64,000 nucleotides of DNA, taken from Legionella qingyii (GTDB lineage: Bacteria; Pseudomonadota; Gammaproteobacteria; Legionellales; Legionellaceae). The stretch lies in the NCBI RefSeq assembly GCF_003184185.1, contig NZ_QHJG01000031.1, positions 22,616 through 86,615 of the forward strand. The letters are read 5' to 3'. The notes below the pieces were generated by a model. It did no database searches. It was not told the origin of the DNA and saw only the letters and a program-made list of their open reading frames with translations. The position numbers and the translations under genes are program-made. This document shows, in pieces, positions 56,238 to 64,000 of the stretch; the first letter of the stretch is position 1, and every line of letters begins with the position of its first letter.

Positions 56238-56962
56238 TAGATCACCATGGCATTATCTAATTGGCCGAACAACTGATCGCGAATGATCTTTAATCGCTGA
56301 CGGGTCATAAGGTTTTTTTCTGGCATTGCCAGTACTTCATTAAAAGTTAGTTTTTGTTGTAGCATCTCTGTTAGATCCCGGCTGTAGGTTTCTTTTTTCA
56401 GGTCAGGAATTTGAATTAAGGCTGATATTCGATCTTTGTTATCTCGGTAAGCTTTCATTTGTTCAAAGGCTTTGCCCTCATGCTCTATGGCTCCCCAATA
56501 GGGATTGAGCCAGACGACAAACTGTGCTTCATTTGAAAACTGGTCAATCAGCTGTGCAAAACCATTAATGGTGTCCAACAAGGCCTGGCCGCCGGTGATG
56601 ACCGTATGAATCACCATTTCATGGCCTAATTCTTTTAATAAAGCTGGAACTTGGTTGCTTATGAGGTAATGAGATAGCGGTACAAAAGAACTGGCACCGT
56701 TGTCAATGACTACATCATTAGTTGTTACGACAATTTTTTCGATGAGGGCATCGAAAAGCCGTGGGTTGATTTCATCGCCGCTCATGACTTGAATATGGTC
56801 AACATTTAAGGCTTTAAAACCATGAAAGGTTGAATTGATAGGGTCGGTGTCAATGCACAATGGGGCTTGGCCTTTGTGATATTTGTATTGTGCAGTGGTT
56901 GCTGAAATAAATGATTTGCCGACACCGCCTTTTCCCTGCAGTGTGATATGTATTTTTGCCAT
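56237..56962 (-). CDS. traL: TraL ATPase of the conjugation region
   Basis: 241 residues. ParA/MinD-type P loop GKGGVGKSFISATTAQY at 10-26, then VVIDNGASSFVPLSHYLI near 83-100. RP4 TraL is the same size and fold and lies in the same place. Role in transfer is not well known; ParA-like proteins may position the relaxosome or transfer channel. TAATG junctions with traK and traM mean tight coupling. Confidence 0.85.
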   Translation of the reverse strand: MAKIHITLQGKGGVGKSFISATTAQYKYHKGQAPLCIDTDPINSTFHGFKALNVDHIQVMSGDEINPRLFDALIEKIVVTTNDVVIDNGASSFVPLSHYLISNQVPALLKELGHEMVIHTVITGGQALLDTINGFAQLIDQFSNEAQFVVWLNPYWGAIEHEGKAFEQMKAYRDNKDRISALIQIPDLKKETYSRDLTEMLQQKLTFNEVLAMPEKNLMTRQRLKIIRDQLFGQLDNAMVI

Positions 56963-57303
56963 TACAAGAGTTCCTCCAAGTTGGGTTTGGGATTAAAAGT
57001 AAAGCCGCGAATTTCGTTTTTTGCCTTACTTTTAGCCTGTTCATCCTTGGTGTTCTCCTGCATAGATGGCTTTTTTTCTGCAGCAATCAAACGTGCTACA
57101 TAGCCACAAAATGTTTTATATGAAAATGAGATTTTGCCTTCTTCAACTAAGGTTTCCCAGACAAGCTTTATAGACCAGCCGTCGGCTAGCGCTGAAGCGA
57201 TATCTTTTTTTAGCGCAAGAAAAGCGGCTTTGTTGACCGATTTATCAGAGCATTTCCTATTTATCTGCTTGGCTGCGATTCGTTCGCTGAGGGAGTTTCC
57301 CAT
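56962..57303 (-). CDS. traK: TraK-like oriT-binding protein
   Basis: 113 residues, basic. In RP4, TraK binds and bends DNA at oriT and is the first gene leftward from it; this gene has the same position and orientation. LALKKDIASALADGWSIKLV (helix) and FSYKTFCGYVARLIA resemble the helix-turn-helix part of TraK. Its start is 240 bp from the nic site and about 90 bp from the GTAATTA repeats, which could be its binding sites. Confidence 0.8.
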   Translation of the reverse strand: MGNSLSERIAAKQINRKCSDKSVNKAAFLALKKDIASALADGWSIKLVWETLVEEGKISFSYKTFCGYVARLIAAEKKPSMQENTKDEQAKSKAKNEIRGFTFNPKPNLEELL

Positions 57304-57393
57304 GTCATATTGTCAATTTATTGTTGTTCTCTTCGATGGTATGAAATATTACGTTAGACTGCAATAGGGTATGTAATTTTCCTTCCTTTTAGC

Positions 57394-57462
57394 GTAATTA
57401 AATAAACCATTAAACGTACTTAAGTGTAACTTATCGTAATTAATGGTAATTATAAGTAATTA
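57394..57462. promoter_or_regulatory. GTAATTA direct repeats with helical spacing near oriT
   Basis: GTAATTA occurs at 57394, 57436, 57446 and 57456; the last three are exactly 10 bp apart, placing them on one face of the helix. Further TTACA/TGTAAC half-sites flank them (57424, 57492). Candidates to bind them are TraK or the island repressor, whose own operators share the GTAAT/ATTAC core. The region also must hold the traK promoter. Confidence 0.65.
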
Positions 57463-57535
57463 ATAGGGCGTTACGAAAAATAACCTTGAAATTACATAAA
57501 ATTACCTGATAGTATCCCATTTAATGAACTTAAAA

Positions 57536-57580
57536 CGCAGGGCAAGATAGGTGAAGTTAGCTAACCAGCAAGCTGGCTAC
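57536..57580 (-). other. Origin of transfer with IncP-type nic site
   Basis: On the minus strand the text reads CTTCACCTATCTTGCCC (complement of 57540-57556). RP4 oriT has CTTCACCTATCCTGCCC with nic after the G, so the match is 16 of 17. Predicted nick lies between the complements of 57543 and 57542. Next to it are the palindrome GTTAGCTAAC (57556-57565) and the inverted repeat CCAGC-AA-GCTGG (57565-57576), where TraJ would bind. It lies between traK and traJ, as in RP4. Confidence 0.88.
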
Positions 57581-57694
57581 CAAACCTCATTAATCTTATT
57601 CGCACCTTCGGTGCTCAACAAAAAAACTGTGTTTTGAGATCAAATCGATACTCAAAGGATTGCATAACCACTTAATTAAGAGGTCGGCATCCTT

Positions 57695-58048
57695 ATGGAC
57701 GAGAAACTTAAAACATCCACCAGAAAAAATGGTCGTCATCTTCGCGTACCTGTTTTGCCTTCTGAAGAAATTCAAATTAAATCGAATGCAGCTACAGCTG
57801 GGCTTTCAATTGCCGAGTATTTAAGAAGGATTAGTCTCGGTTATCAAATTCAAAGTAATGTTGATAAGGATTATATACTGCAGTTAGCCAAGATTAATGG
57901 AGACTTAGGACGGCTTGGTGGACTGTTAAAACTATGGTTGACTCAGGATAAACGTGTTGCACACTTCGACCTCCAAGCAATAAAAACATTGTTAGCACGT
58001 ATTCAAACCACTCAGGATGCGATGTTTGAAGTGGTAAAAAAACTATGA
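57695..58048 (+). CDS. traJ: TraJ relaxosome protein
   Basis: 117 residues. In RP4, TraJ binds the inverted repeat next to nic and brings in TraI. LRVPVLPSEEIQIKSNAATA then GLSIAEYLRRISLG is the ribbon-helix-helix type fold of the TraJ/MobC group. The C-terminal LARIQTTQDAMFEVVKKL is typical. It starts 150 bp from nic and overlaps traI by ATGA. Confidence 0.9.
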   Translation: MDEKLKTSTRKNGRHLRVPVLPSEEIQIKSNAATAGLSIAEYLRRISLGYQIQSNVDKDYILQLAKINGDLGRLGGLLKLWLTQDKRVAHFDLQAIKTLLARIQTTQDAMFEVVKKL

Positions 58049-59916
58049 TTATTCGCCATATTCCTATGAAGAAAACAAGGCTTAGTAGTTTTTCGGGTCT
58101 TGTTCAGTACCTTTGTAATACACAAAATAAGAAGGAACGTGTGGGTAAAGTCAGATTATCAAACTGTAATAGTATCGATCCCATTTGGGCTGTTCAGGAG
58201 GTATTGGCAACACAGGCTAGAAACCAGCGAGCGTTGGGCGATAAAACCTATCATATGCTCATTTCTTTCGCCCCAGGAGAAAATCCTTCATCTCAAGCTT
58301 TACAAGAAATTGAAGACAGAGTGGCATCGTCGATTGGATTTAAAGAACATCAAAGAATCTCCGTTGTTCATCATGACACAGACAATCTTCATATTCATGT
58401 TGCGATTAATAAAATTCATCCCCAAACTTTTAATATGATTGAACCTTATAGGGCATATAAGACCTTTGCCGAGGTTGCATCCAAGCTCGAAACTGAATTA
58501 GATCTTAAAATAACTAATCATCAAACTCGTAAAAGCCGTTCAGAAAATATTGCTGACGATATGGAATACCATTCAGGTATTGAAAGCTTGATTAATTGGA
58601 TGAAGCGGCACTGCAAAGAAAAAATCGAGGCAGCCAGTAGCTGGAAGGTGATTCATAGTAATTTGGCAGAGCATGGATTGATGATGCGTGTTAAAGCCAA
58701 TGGTTTTGTGTTTTGTAATGTCCAAGGGCTTACCGTTAAAGCAAGTTCAATTTCTAGAACCTTCTCTAAAAAAAATCTCGAATCCAGACTAGGTTTATTC
58801 GTACCATGCTATTCAGAAGACAATGAACATGTATCAAATGTATATCGTTATGAACCATTAAATAAAAAAGTAATTGGTTCCAATCTATATGCTGAATTTC
58901 AGCATGAAAAATCACACAATAAACTCTTTATTACAGAAAAGCTTAAGCAGTTACGCGAGGCTAGAGTTAAACTTATTGAAAAGGCGAAAAAGCGAGGGCG
59001 AATTAAACGAGCGGCTTTGAAATTAATGAACCTTTCTAAAGTACAGAAAAAGTATCTATATCAGCACATAAACAAAACTTTGCTTAATGATATTGATAGC
59101 ATAAGGAAAAATTACGCAAAAGAACGTAGCCGGTTAATAGATTCCCACCAAAACAAAACCTGGGCTGATTGGCTGAAACAAAAAGCGCAAGGTGGCGACC
59201 AGGATGCCTTAGTGGCAATGCGTTATCGTAATCGTAAAAATAACCATGATTACACCATATCAGGTGCAGACTCAGTTTTTCCTTCTTTAAATTTTGGACC
59301 AATCGACTCTGTTACTAAAGAAGGCACTGAGATTTATAAAAAGGGTAACGGTGTTATTAGAGACAATGGAAAAGAAATTATCATTTCTAAAGGCGGGTCT
59401 ATTCCTGCGCTTAAAAGAGCATTGGAAATGGCAAGGAAGCGCTACTGTGACTGTATTTGTGTGAGCGGGTCTCCACTATTTAAAAAGATTATCTTGCAAA
59501 TTGTTATTCAATATCAAATGCCAATCACTTTTGCTGATTTGGATTTGGAAAACCAACGTCAAAAGCTAAATTTTGAACAGGAGAAATCTCATGAACAATC
59601 AAGATCAAACCAACAAAACCATCGAAGAAGAACTTCTGGAAACCATGAGGCTGTTGGAACAGCCACAGGCAATAGAAGAGGCAGTAAAAAGCCCAACACT
59701 TTCAGCATTAGACAAGGCTCGCCAGCCAAAGATCACAACAGCTTGCGAAATCTGTCCGAATGCGATCTGGTTCAGCTCACCGGAGGAGGTCAAGTGTTAT
59801 TGCAGGATAATGCACATGATCAGCTGGAGCAGCAAAGACTCCAACCTGATAACCATGTGCGACGGAAAGTTCCTGGGCTAGAGCGGAAAAGGACATCAAA
59901 AAATAAAGTGAAGTGA
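58045..59916 (+). CDS. traI: TraI relaxase (MOBP family)
   Basis: 623 residues. Nicks oriT and stays bound to the 5' end. The three relaxase residues lie at the same positions as in RP4 TraI: Tyr22 (GLVQYL), Ser74 (MLISFAPGE) and His116 in HHDTDNLHIHVAINK. A charged helical middle (300-400) precedes an LPD7-like domain near 425-515 (GNGVIRDNGKEIIIS, then SGSPLFKKIILQ). The tail of about 100 residues is Gln/Asn/Arg-rich, overlaps another gene, and still shows LRNLSECDLVQLTGGGQVLL, an end motif that recalls TraI. Shorter than RP4 TraI (732). Confidence 0.92.
   Translation: MIIRHIPMKKTRLSSFSGLVQYLCNTQNKKERVGKVRLSNCNSIDPIWAVQEVLATQARNQRALGDKTYHMLISFAPGENPSSQALQEIEDRVASSIGFKEHQRISVVHHDTDNLHIHVAINKIHPQTFNMIEPYRAYKTFAEVASKLETELDLKITNHQTRKSRSENIADDMEYHSGIESLINWMKRHCKEKIEAASSWKVIHSNLAEHGLMMRVKANGFVFCNVQGLTVKASSISRTFSKKNLESRLGLFVPCYSEDNEHVSNVYRYEPLNKKVIGSNLYAEFQHEKSHNKLFITEKLKQLREARVKLIEKAKKRGRIKRAALKLMNLSKVQKKYLYQHINKTLLNDIDSIRKNYAKERSRLIDSHQNKTWADWLKQKAQGGDQDALVAMRYRNRKNNHDYTISGADSVFPSLNFGPIDSVTKEGTEIYKKGNGVIRDNGKEIIISKGGSIPALKRALEMARKRYCDCICVSGSPLFKKIILQIVIQYQMPITFADLDLENQRQKLNFEQEKSHEQSRSNQQNHRRRTSGNHEAVGTATGNRRGSKKPNTFSIRQGSPAKDHNSLRNLSECDLVQLTGGGQVLLQDNAHDQLEQQRLQPDNHVRRKVPGLERKRTSKNKVK
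59591..59881 (+). CDS. Gene nested in the 3' end of traI (TraH position), Cys-rich
   Basis: 96 residues, read in a different frame wholly inside traI. AGGAG at 59579-59583 lies seven bases before ATG 59591. The N-terminal half is acidic and helical (KTIEEELLETMRLLEQPQAI). The C-terminal half has CEICPNAIWFSSPEEVKCYC and ends MCDGKFLG; four or five Cys with this spacing suggest a metal site, and the Trp-rich middle looks structured. In RP4 traH also lies within traI. Likely a real overlapping gene; function unknown. Confidence 0.75.
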   Translation: MNNQDQTNKTIEEELLETMRLLEQPQAIEEAVKSPTLSALDKARQPKITTACEICPNAIWFSSPEEVKCYCRIMHMISWSSKDSNLITMCDGKFLG

Positions 59917-60073
59917 GTAATAGTGTTATTTTGTAACGCATTAGTTTTCTAATCTAGAATTGCTATGGATAAGATTACAAAAAAAATAGATCGTTCATAT
60001 ATTTCTCGGCAATCTTGCCGTTAACTTCACTTTTTTGGCCTACAATAAAAAGAATTACTATTTAATTAATCTT

Positions 60074-61402
60074 ATGGAACTCCGATTAGGCATAGAAACT
60101 GATGTTTTTGAAAAAGCCCTAAAAGATACATTAGAAAAGCATATATTTCAGGATCTTTCTGCAAGTATCGAATATGCTTTAAAAATTGCAATGTCAAATT
60201 ATTTGTCGAAATATAGTAACCTCCTAATAAAGAATGATTTTGTAATGGATACTGTTATTAAATGTAAGCAACCAAAAACTTTGACTCATGGCTTCGGCTT
60301 TAATTACCTTGATAAAGAACTGACTTTTGAACTTTCCTCAATAATTAAAATACAGAAAATGAGGCAAGACAAAGTTGAGTTCAATCCATTCATAAAAGGT
60401 GTTGTAATGAAATACTTTCCTATAAAGTCCGGACATATAAGAAATAATAAGAATAATGAATATCACTTATTTTATTTTATGGATGGAAAAATATTAAGCA
60501 ATAATTATTTACATGAAATAGAGTTTACACGGATAGCAAAAAAAGACGTTGCAATAAAAGAACTAAAAACCCAAACAAATATTTTCATCAATAAATTAAG
60601 ATTTTCTTTTAGGGTTAAAAACATTCTCACCCAACTATCTCCTGAAACCATTGAAAAACTTCAGGATAAAATGGTGCCAGAATGGTTTTATCTTTGTGAT
60701 TTTGAAATGTTTAATTCTAAGCATCAGGAAATAACTTATTTTAATCTTATTTCTGGTAAACGATATATATGCTCCTGCTCCAGGGAATTCCACGAGCATT
60801 TATTGGCATCTAATCCTCCAACCGCTCGAAAAGATAATCTTTTAATGTTATCTGATATAGTTTGCTTACCGAGGCGGAATACAATTTGCCATGTATGCAT
60901 AATACAGAAATACGGCTTTGATGAGTGTAAAAGACAATTTGGTATTCCTGACAAAACTTTACAATATTGTTTTGGACCTCTTTCATTTTTCTATTATAAA
61001 GACCCAAAATGGAGTTGGATTTACCATAATTTAAACTATATATTTAACCAACCCAAATGGATTAATGAAAATAATATGTTTCTATTCGCCAAGGAGCTAC
61101 TTCCAGAATTTAAAATATTGCGGGAAGCCAGCCCTACCTGGCTGGGTAGTCAAAGTCTTGATGTCTATTTTCCTGAAATATCTTTGGCATTGGAATACCA
61201 AGGTAGACAACATTTTGAGCCAGTTGACTTTTTTGGCGGTGAAACAGCTTTAATAAAAAACAAAGAAAGAGATTTAAGAAAAAAAGAGCTTTGTAGGCAA
61301 AATGGCGTTTCCATTGTTTATGTTTATTATAATGAAAGCTTAACACTTGAGTTAATAAAAAAAAAATTGAATCCTTTTATTAAAAAGCTTCGTAGCAAAT
61401 AG
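60074..61402 (+). CDS. Large Vsr/PD-(D/E)XK-type nuclease-like protein
   Basis: About 442 residues; ATG 60074 is assumed, with TTG 60035 as alternative; no strong site. The C terminus carries a nuclease core: SLDVYFPEISLALEYQGRQH near 370-389, then RDLRKKELCRQNGVSIVYVY, where Asp, Glu, Gln-His and Lys match the Vsr/DUF559-type arrangement. Cys pairs before it (YICSCSREFHEHLL, NTICHVCIIQKYG) suggest a zinc-binding part. The first 200 residues are unknown. Very AT-rich, between traI and traF where RP4 has traG next: an inserted cargo gene, possibly anti-phage or anti-plasmid defence. Confidence 0.72.
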   Translation: MELRLGIETDVFEKALKDTLEKHIFQDLSASIEYALKIAMSNYLSKYSNLLIKNDFVMDTVIKCKQPKTLTHGFGFNYLDKELTFELSSIIKIQKMRQDKVEFNPFIKGVVMKYFPIKSGHIRNNKNNEYHLFYFMDGKILSNNYLHEIEFTRIAKKDVAIKELKTQTNIFINKLRFSFRVKNILTQLSPETIEKLQDKMVPEWFYLCDFEMFNSKHQEITYFNLISGKRYICSCSREFHEHLLASNPPTARKDNLLMLSDIVCLPRRNTICHVCIIQKYGFDECKRQFGIPDKTLQYCFGPLSFFYYKDPKWSWIYHNLNYIFNQPKWINENNMFLFAKELLPEFKILREASPTWLGSQSLDVYFPEISLALEYQGRQHFEPVDFFGGETALIKNKERDLRKKELCRQNGVSIVYVYYNESLTLELIKKKLNPFIKKLRSK

Positions 61403-61467
61403 CCTATTTCGTTATGATATTATTATCAGAAACCAAATTATTTTCCCCATTAATTTGATTTCATTAA

Positions 61468-62013
61468 TCATGTGGTATTCTCCCGTTTATTAATTAACCA
61501 TACGGGTGTGATCATTCCTTTGATTTGTCTTGTGTGAACAAGACCATAATATCGACCATCGAATGACCATTCGCTTTGACTGGTCATTGTCAGGATTTCC
61601 TCTTTTTGAAGTTGGTAATTCATTACCTGCCATTGAGGTAATGTGCGGTTCATCCCATCCTGTAATTTTGGTTTTGAATAGGGGATTAGCATGTGATTCA
61701 CAAAAACACCTTCGGTTGTCACCGAGAGAATATCGCCAGATAGAGCCACGACTTTTTTCATTAAATAACCATATCCACCACAATTAAGACCATGGTCTAT
61801 ATAGCCTCTGTTCTTGGCTAACCTAAACGACTTCCTGTCATCAGGACAAAAAATCACATAAGCATTTTTGAGAGATTCTGCACTGGTGATGCGATATAAG
61901 CCTATAGGTATGGATTCAGTCAGGTTTATCCTAAAACCCATAGCATGGAACAGTGCGCCTAAAGCAATAAGACATATAAAGAAAATAGCGATGAAGACGG
62001 ACAATTTTTTCAT
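61468..62013 (-). CDS. traF: TraF peptidase for pilin maturation
   Basis: 181 residues, S26 (signal-peptidase-like) fold. After one membrane segment (KLSVFIAIFFICLIALGALF) comes NLTESIPIGLYRI with the nucleophile Ser and YLMKKVVALSGDIL with the base Lys. In RP4, TraF cleaves and cyclises the TrbC pilin. Its start overlaps the traG stop as ATGA. The pilin and other mating-pair genes lie outside the window. Confidence 0.92.
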   Translation of the reverse strand: MKKLSVFIAIFFICLIALGALFHAMGFRINLTESIPIGLYRITSAESLKNAYVIFCPDDRKSFRLAKNRGYIDHGLNCGGYGYLMKKVVALSGDILSVTTEGVFVNHMLIPYSKPKLQDGMNRTLPQWQVMNYQLQKEEILTMTSQSEWSFDGRYYGLVHTRQIKGMITPVWLINKRENTT

Positions 62014-63899
62014 AACTTGATGATCTCATCGTCACTTAAACGAGCACGCAAAATATCTGAGTGTACTGGTGCCTCGACAGATGCTCTGGCTAAGAAAACT
62101 GGATCGTTAAAATAAAGTGGCTGCTTCCCATAAATCGCAGGAAAACCAGCGACATAAACCACCATATCACCAGCCTCACGGATAAAACCATCGGAGTCTT
62201 TTTTGGGGCCAGGCATACGCAAACACTCATCAACGGTTAAAAGAGGTCTTGATACTTCCTGCACGGTTTTGGAGATTTGATTTAAGAACGTTGAAAAACG
62301 TTTGCCGCTGGTGGTGATGTGTTCTTTAACAATCGTCGTTTGGCCTGTCAGTTTGGAAAGATGTTCTGCTGTTTCAACTCGGTTAGGTGGATAAGCATTT
62401 TGAATATGGCAATTAGACGTGATGGTTTCATCAGGACCATAACCACGTTCACGGCTTTTAAGCTGATTAATGTCCTGACAAATTAAGTAAAACTTCAAAC
62501 CATAACCCGCAACGAACGCTAATGACTCTTGCAGAATATCGAGTTTTCCAAGACTTGGAAATTCATCGATCATGTAAAGCAATCGATGCTTATACGTTTT
62601 TTTCGTTCTGACATAAGCTAAACCTTTGTCATCCGATACACGCTCAAACTCCATTTTGTCAGCCAATAACCTCACTATCATATTAATCATGACCCTAATC
62701 AGAGGCTGAAGCCTTGCTTTATCATTGGGTTGAGTAACAATATAGAGACTCACAGGACTTTCATAGTTCATTAAATCGCGGATGCAAAAATCTGAGGCAG
62801 ATATGTTATGAGCAACTACTGGGTCACGATATAACGCCAGATAAGATTTTAAAGTGGATAACACAGAGCCTGCTTCTTCCTCGGGGCGGTCTATCATGTC
62901 ACGGGCGGAGGCTGAAATAACGGGATGGGTTTTTCCTTCAATATGCGGGTATTGGGTCATTTCAATGAGCAGGTCGGCAATATTAATATTGGGATCCACC
63001 AGCATACGGTCAATGTTGGGAAATGTGGCCGGCTCCCCCTGGTTGTTTAGTTTGTAAATCGCATGCAGAATAAAACCAACCAAAAGGGCTTGCGATGTTT
63101 TCTGCCAGTGCGTTTCTAACCCTTTACCATCAGGATCAACCACAAGTGTTGCCAAATTTTGTACGTCACCCACCTCTGATTCTGTACCCACTCTGATTTC
63201 ATCAAGCGGATTCCAACGGGCTGAGCCAGTTAATGTTGCTGGTTCAAAGCGAATCACTTTATTGTTAGCATGCTTTTGTCTCCAGCCAGCGGTCATGGCC
63301 CAAAGCTCGCCTTTTAAATCGGTAATCACGCAGGAATGCTTCCACGATAAAAGGGTAGGGATTACAAGGCCAACACCTTTTCCGGATCGCGTTGGTGCAT
63401 AGGTTAAAACATGCTCCGGCCCATTATGGCGCAAATAATGAATTTCTCCCTGCGCATCTTCAATCGCCCCAACATACACACCTTCCTCCTGGTCAAGCAA
63501 ACCAGCATTGTTCAAATCATCCTTATTCGCCCATCTGGCTGAGCCGTGAAGGTATTCGCTGATGTTTTCTTTTTTTAAATGGCGACTAGCGAACAACAGC
63601 ATCATCAAAAAAAGGCAGCTGCTCATCACCACCATGCCAAAGGCGGCATTAAAATATTCGGGATGGTAATGATGATAGTTCATGTTCCACCAGAGCAGAT
63701 TCCAGGGTAGATAAACATGCGCAAATGAAAAACCTAAATTCTCGTGGTAATGAAACTTATAAGCCACATATTGTGTGCCAATCTCCATGCTGATTAAAAA
63801 TCCCAGAGTCACCATTACGATGAGTCTCATGGTCCTCTTGTTATCCTGTTTTTGTCTCACTTGTGGACCAATGGATTTATTGGGTTTACTCAGATTCAT
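62010..63899 (-). CDS. traG: TraG/VirD4 type IV coupling protein
   Basis: 629 residues. Two N-terminal membrane segments (about 24-45 and 85-105) and a RecA-like ATPase: Walker A APTRSGKGVGLVIPTLLSW near 168-186, and Walker B LLYMIDEFPSLGKLDIL. The all-alpha domain lies between. It joins the relaxosome to the transfer channel at the inner membrane. Same order as RP4 (traG then traF), coupled by ATGA at both ends. Confidence 0.95.
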   Translation of the reverse strand: MNLSKPNKSIGPQVRQKQDNKRTMRLIVMVTLGFLISMEIGTQYVAYKFHYHENLGFSFAHVYLPWNLLWWNMNYHHYHPEYFNAAFGMVVMSSCLFLMMLLFASRHLKKENISEYLHGSARWANKDDLNNAGLLDQEEGVYVGAIEDAQGEIHYLRHNGPEHVLTYAPTRSGKGVGLVIPTLLSWKHSCVITDLKGELWAMTAGWRQKHANNKVIRFEPATLTGSARWNPLDEIRVGTESEVGDVQNLATLVVDPDGKGLETHWQKTSQALLVGFILHAIYKLNNQGEPATFPNIDRMLVDPNINIADLLIEMTQYPHIEGKTHPVISASARDMIDRPEEEAGSVLSTLKSYLALYRDPVVAHNISASDFCIRDLMNYESPVSLYIVTQPNDKARLQPLIRVMINMIVRLLADKMEFERVSDDKGLAYVRTKKTYKHRLLYMIDEFPSLGKLDILQESLAFVAGYGLKFYLICQDINQLKSRERGYGPDETITSNCHIQNAYPPNRVETAEHLSKLTGQTTIVKEHITTSGKRFSTFLNQISKTVQEVSRPLLTVDECLRMPGPKKDSDGFIREAGDMVVYVAGFPAIYGKQPLYFNDPVFLARASVEAPVHSDILRARLSDDEIIKL

Positions 63900-64000
63900 T
63901 GGCAGTCTCCAGATGCTTTTCGATTGACAAAATGGCTGACTTCATCGTCATTTTCTCCGGCACTGAAACTTCCTTCTGGAGTGCCTATCGACGTAATATT
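63896..64000 (-). CDS. C-terminal end of a gene upstream of traG (partial)
   Basis: An open frame enters from the right edge and ends at TGA 63898-63896, overlapping the traG ATG (ATGA), the same junction used between traG and traF. The visible 34 codons are acidic (SAGENDDEVSHFV then NRKASGDCQ) and too short to identify. The operon logic makes it likely real. Confidence 0.55.
   Translation of the reverse strand, partial: NITSIGTPEGSFSAGENDDEVSHFVNRKASGDCQ

Noticed and set aside
60736..61346. Minus-strand ORFs opposite the Vsr-like gene
   Set aside because: Short AT-rich shadows without ribosome-binding sites.

Overview
The window looks like a chromosomal piece of a Legionella species (gammaproteobacterium). 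It is AT-rich and carries a heat-shock groES-groEL pair, the bdhA-patD operon known from L. pneumophila, a large helicase-like protein with a eukaryote-type IQ motif, and an IncP-like tra region on an island whose left end lies at a proline tRNA gene. L. pneumophila has a trb/tra island at the same tRNA type. The species cannot be fixed from the sequence alone.

Layout: 1-1091 is a tandem array of 186-bp units. 1.1-3.1 kb holds ugpQ-ugpB (glycerophosphodiester and glycerol-3-phosphate use). 3.3-8.9 kb is accessory: a 980-residue SF2 helicase-like protein and two paralogous helical proteins. 9-44.5 kb is mostly housekeeping: slt, rpe, glnE, rimO, dsbD, groES-groEL, dps, motAB, bdhA-patD-adc, dapA with a shortened bamC-like lipoprotein, a DUF1704/QEGLA metallopeptidase-like protein, def-fmt-rsmB, dprA-smg-topA, and a fused E1 2-oxoacid dehydrogenase followed by gcdH. 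A 122-bp MITE-like foldback with a 5-bp target duplication sits just after glnE.

The tRNA-Pro(GGG) gene at 44680-44756 marks the left end of an integrated conjugative island that runs past the right edge. Its order is: terminator, AlpA-like regulator, small unknown gene, an array of palindromic operators, an S24-fold repressor lacking the catalytic serine, a small unknown gene, a VUT/YhhQ-type transporter, a nucleoside deaminase, the RiPP-like cluster (48.7-55.3 kb), hicBA, traMLK on the minus strand, an oriT with an IncP-type nic site, traJ-traI with a nested gene inside the traI 3' end, a Vsr-like nuclease, then traF and traG on the minus strand and the end of one more gene.

The most interesting item is the cargo at 48.7-55.3 kb. 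A promoter and a two-hairpin leader precede a 39-codon gene for a very acidic, Cys-free peptide. After it, almost without gaps, come a HExxH peptide beta-hydroxylase-like protein, a short YcaO protein, an MFS exporter, a GNAT protein, a TcuA/fumarate-reductase-type flavoprotein and a SAM methyltransferase. This reads as a ribosomally made, modified peptide pathway. No azoline dehydrogenase, ThiF/E1 partner, TfuA, peptidase or LanB/LanM is present, so the chemistry is probably not a standard azole or lanthipeptide route. I infer that Asp residues may be modified, but this is not shown by the sequence.
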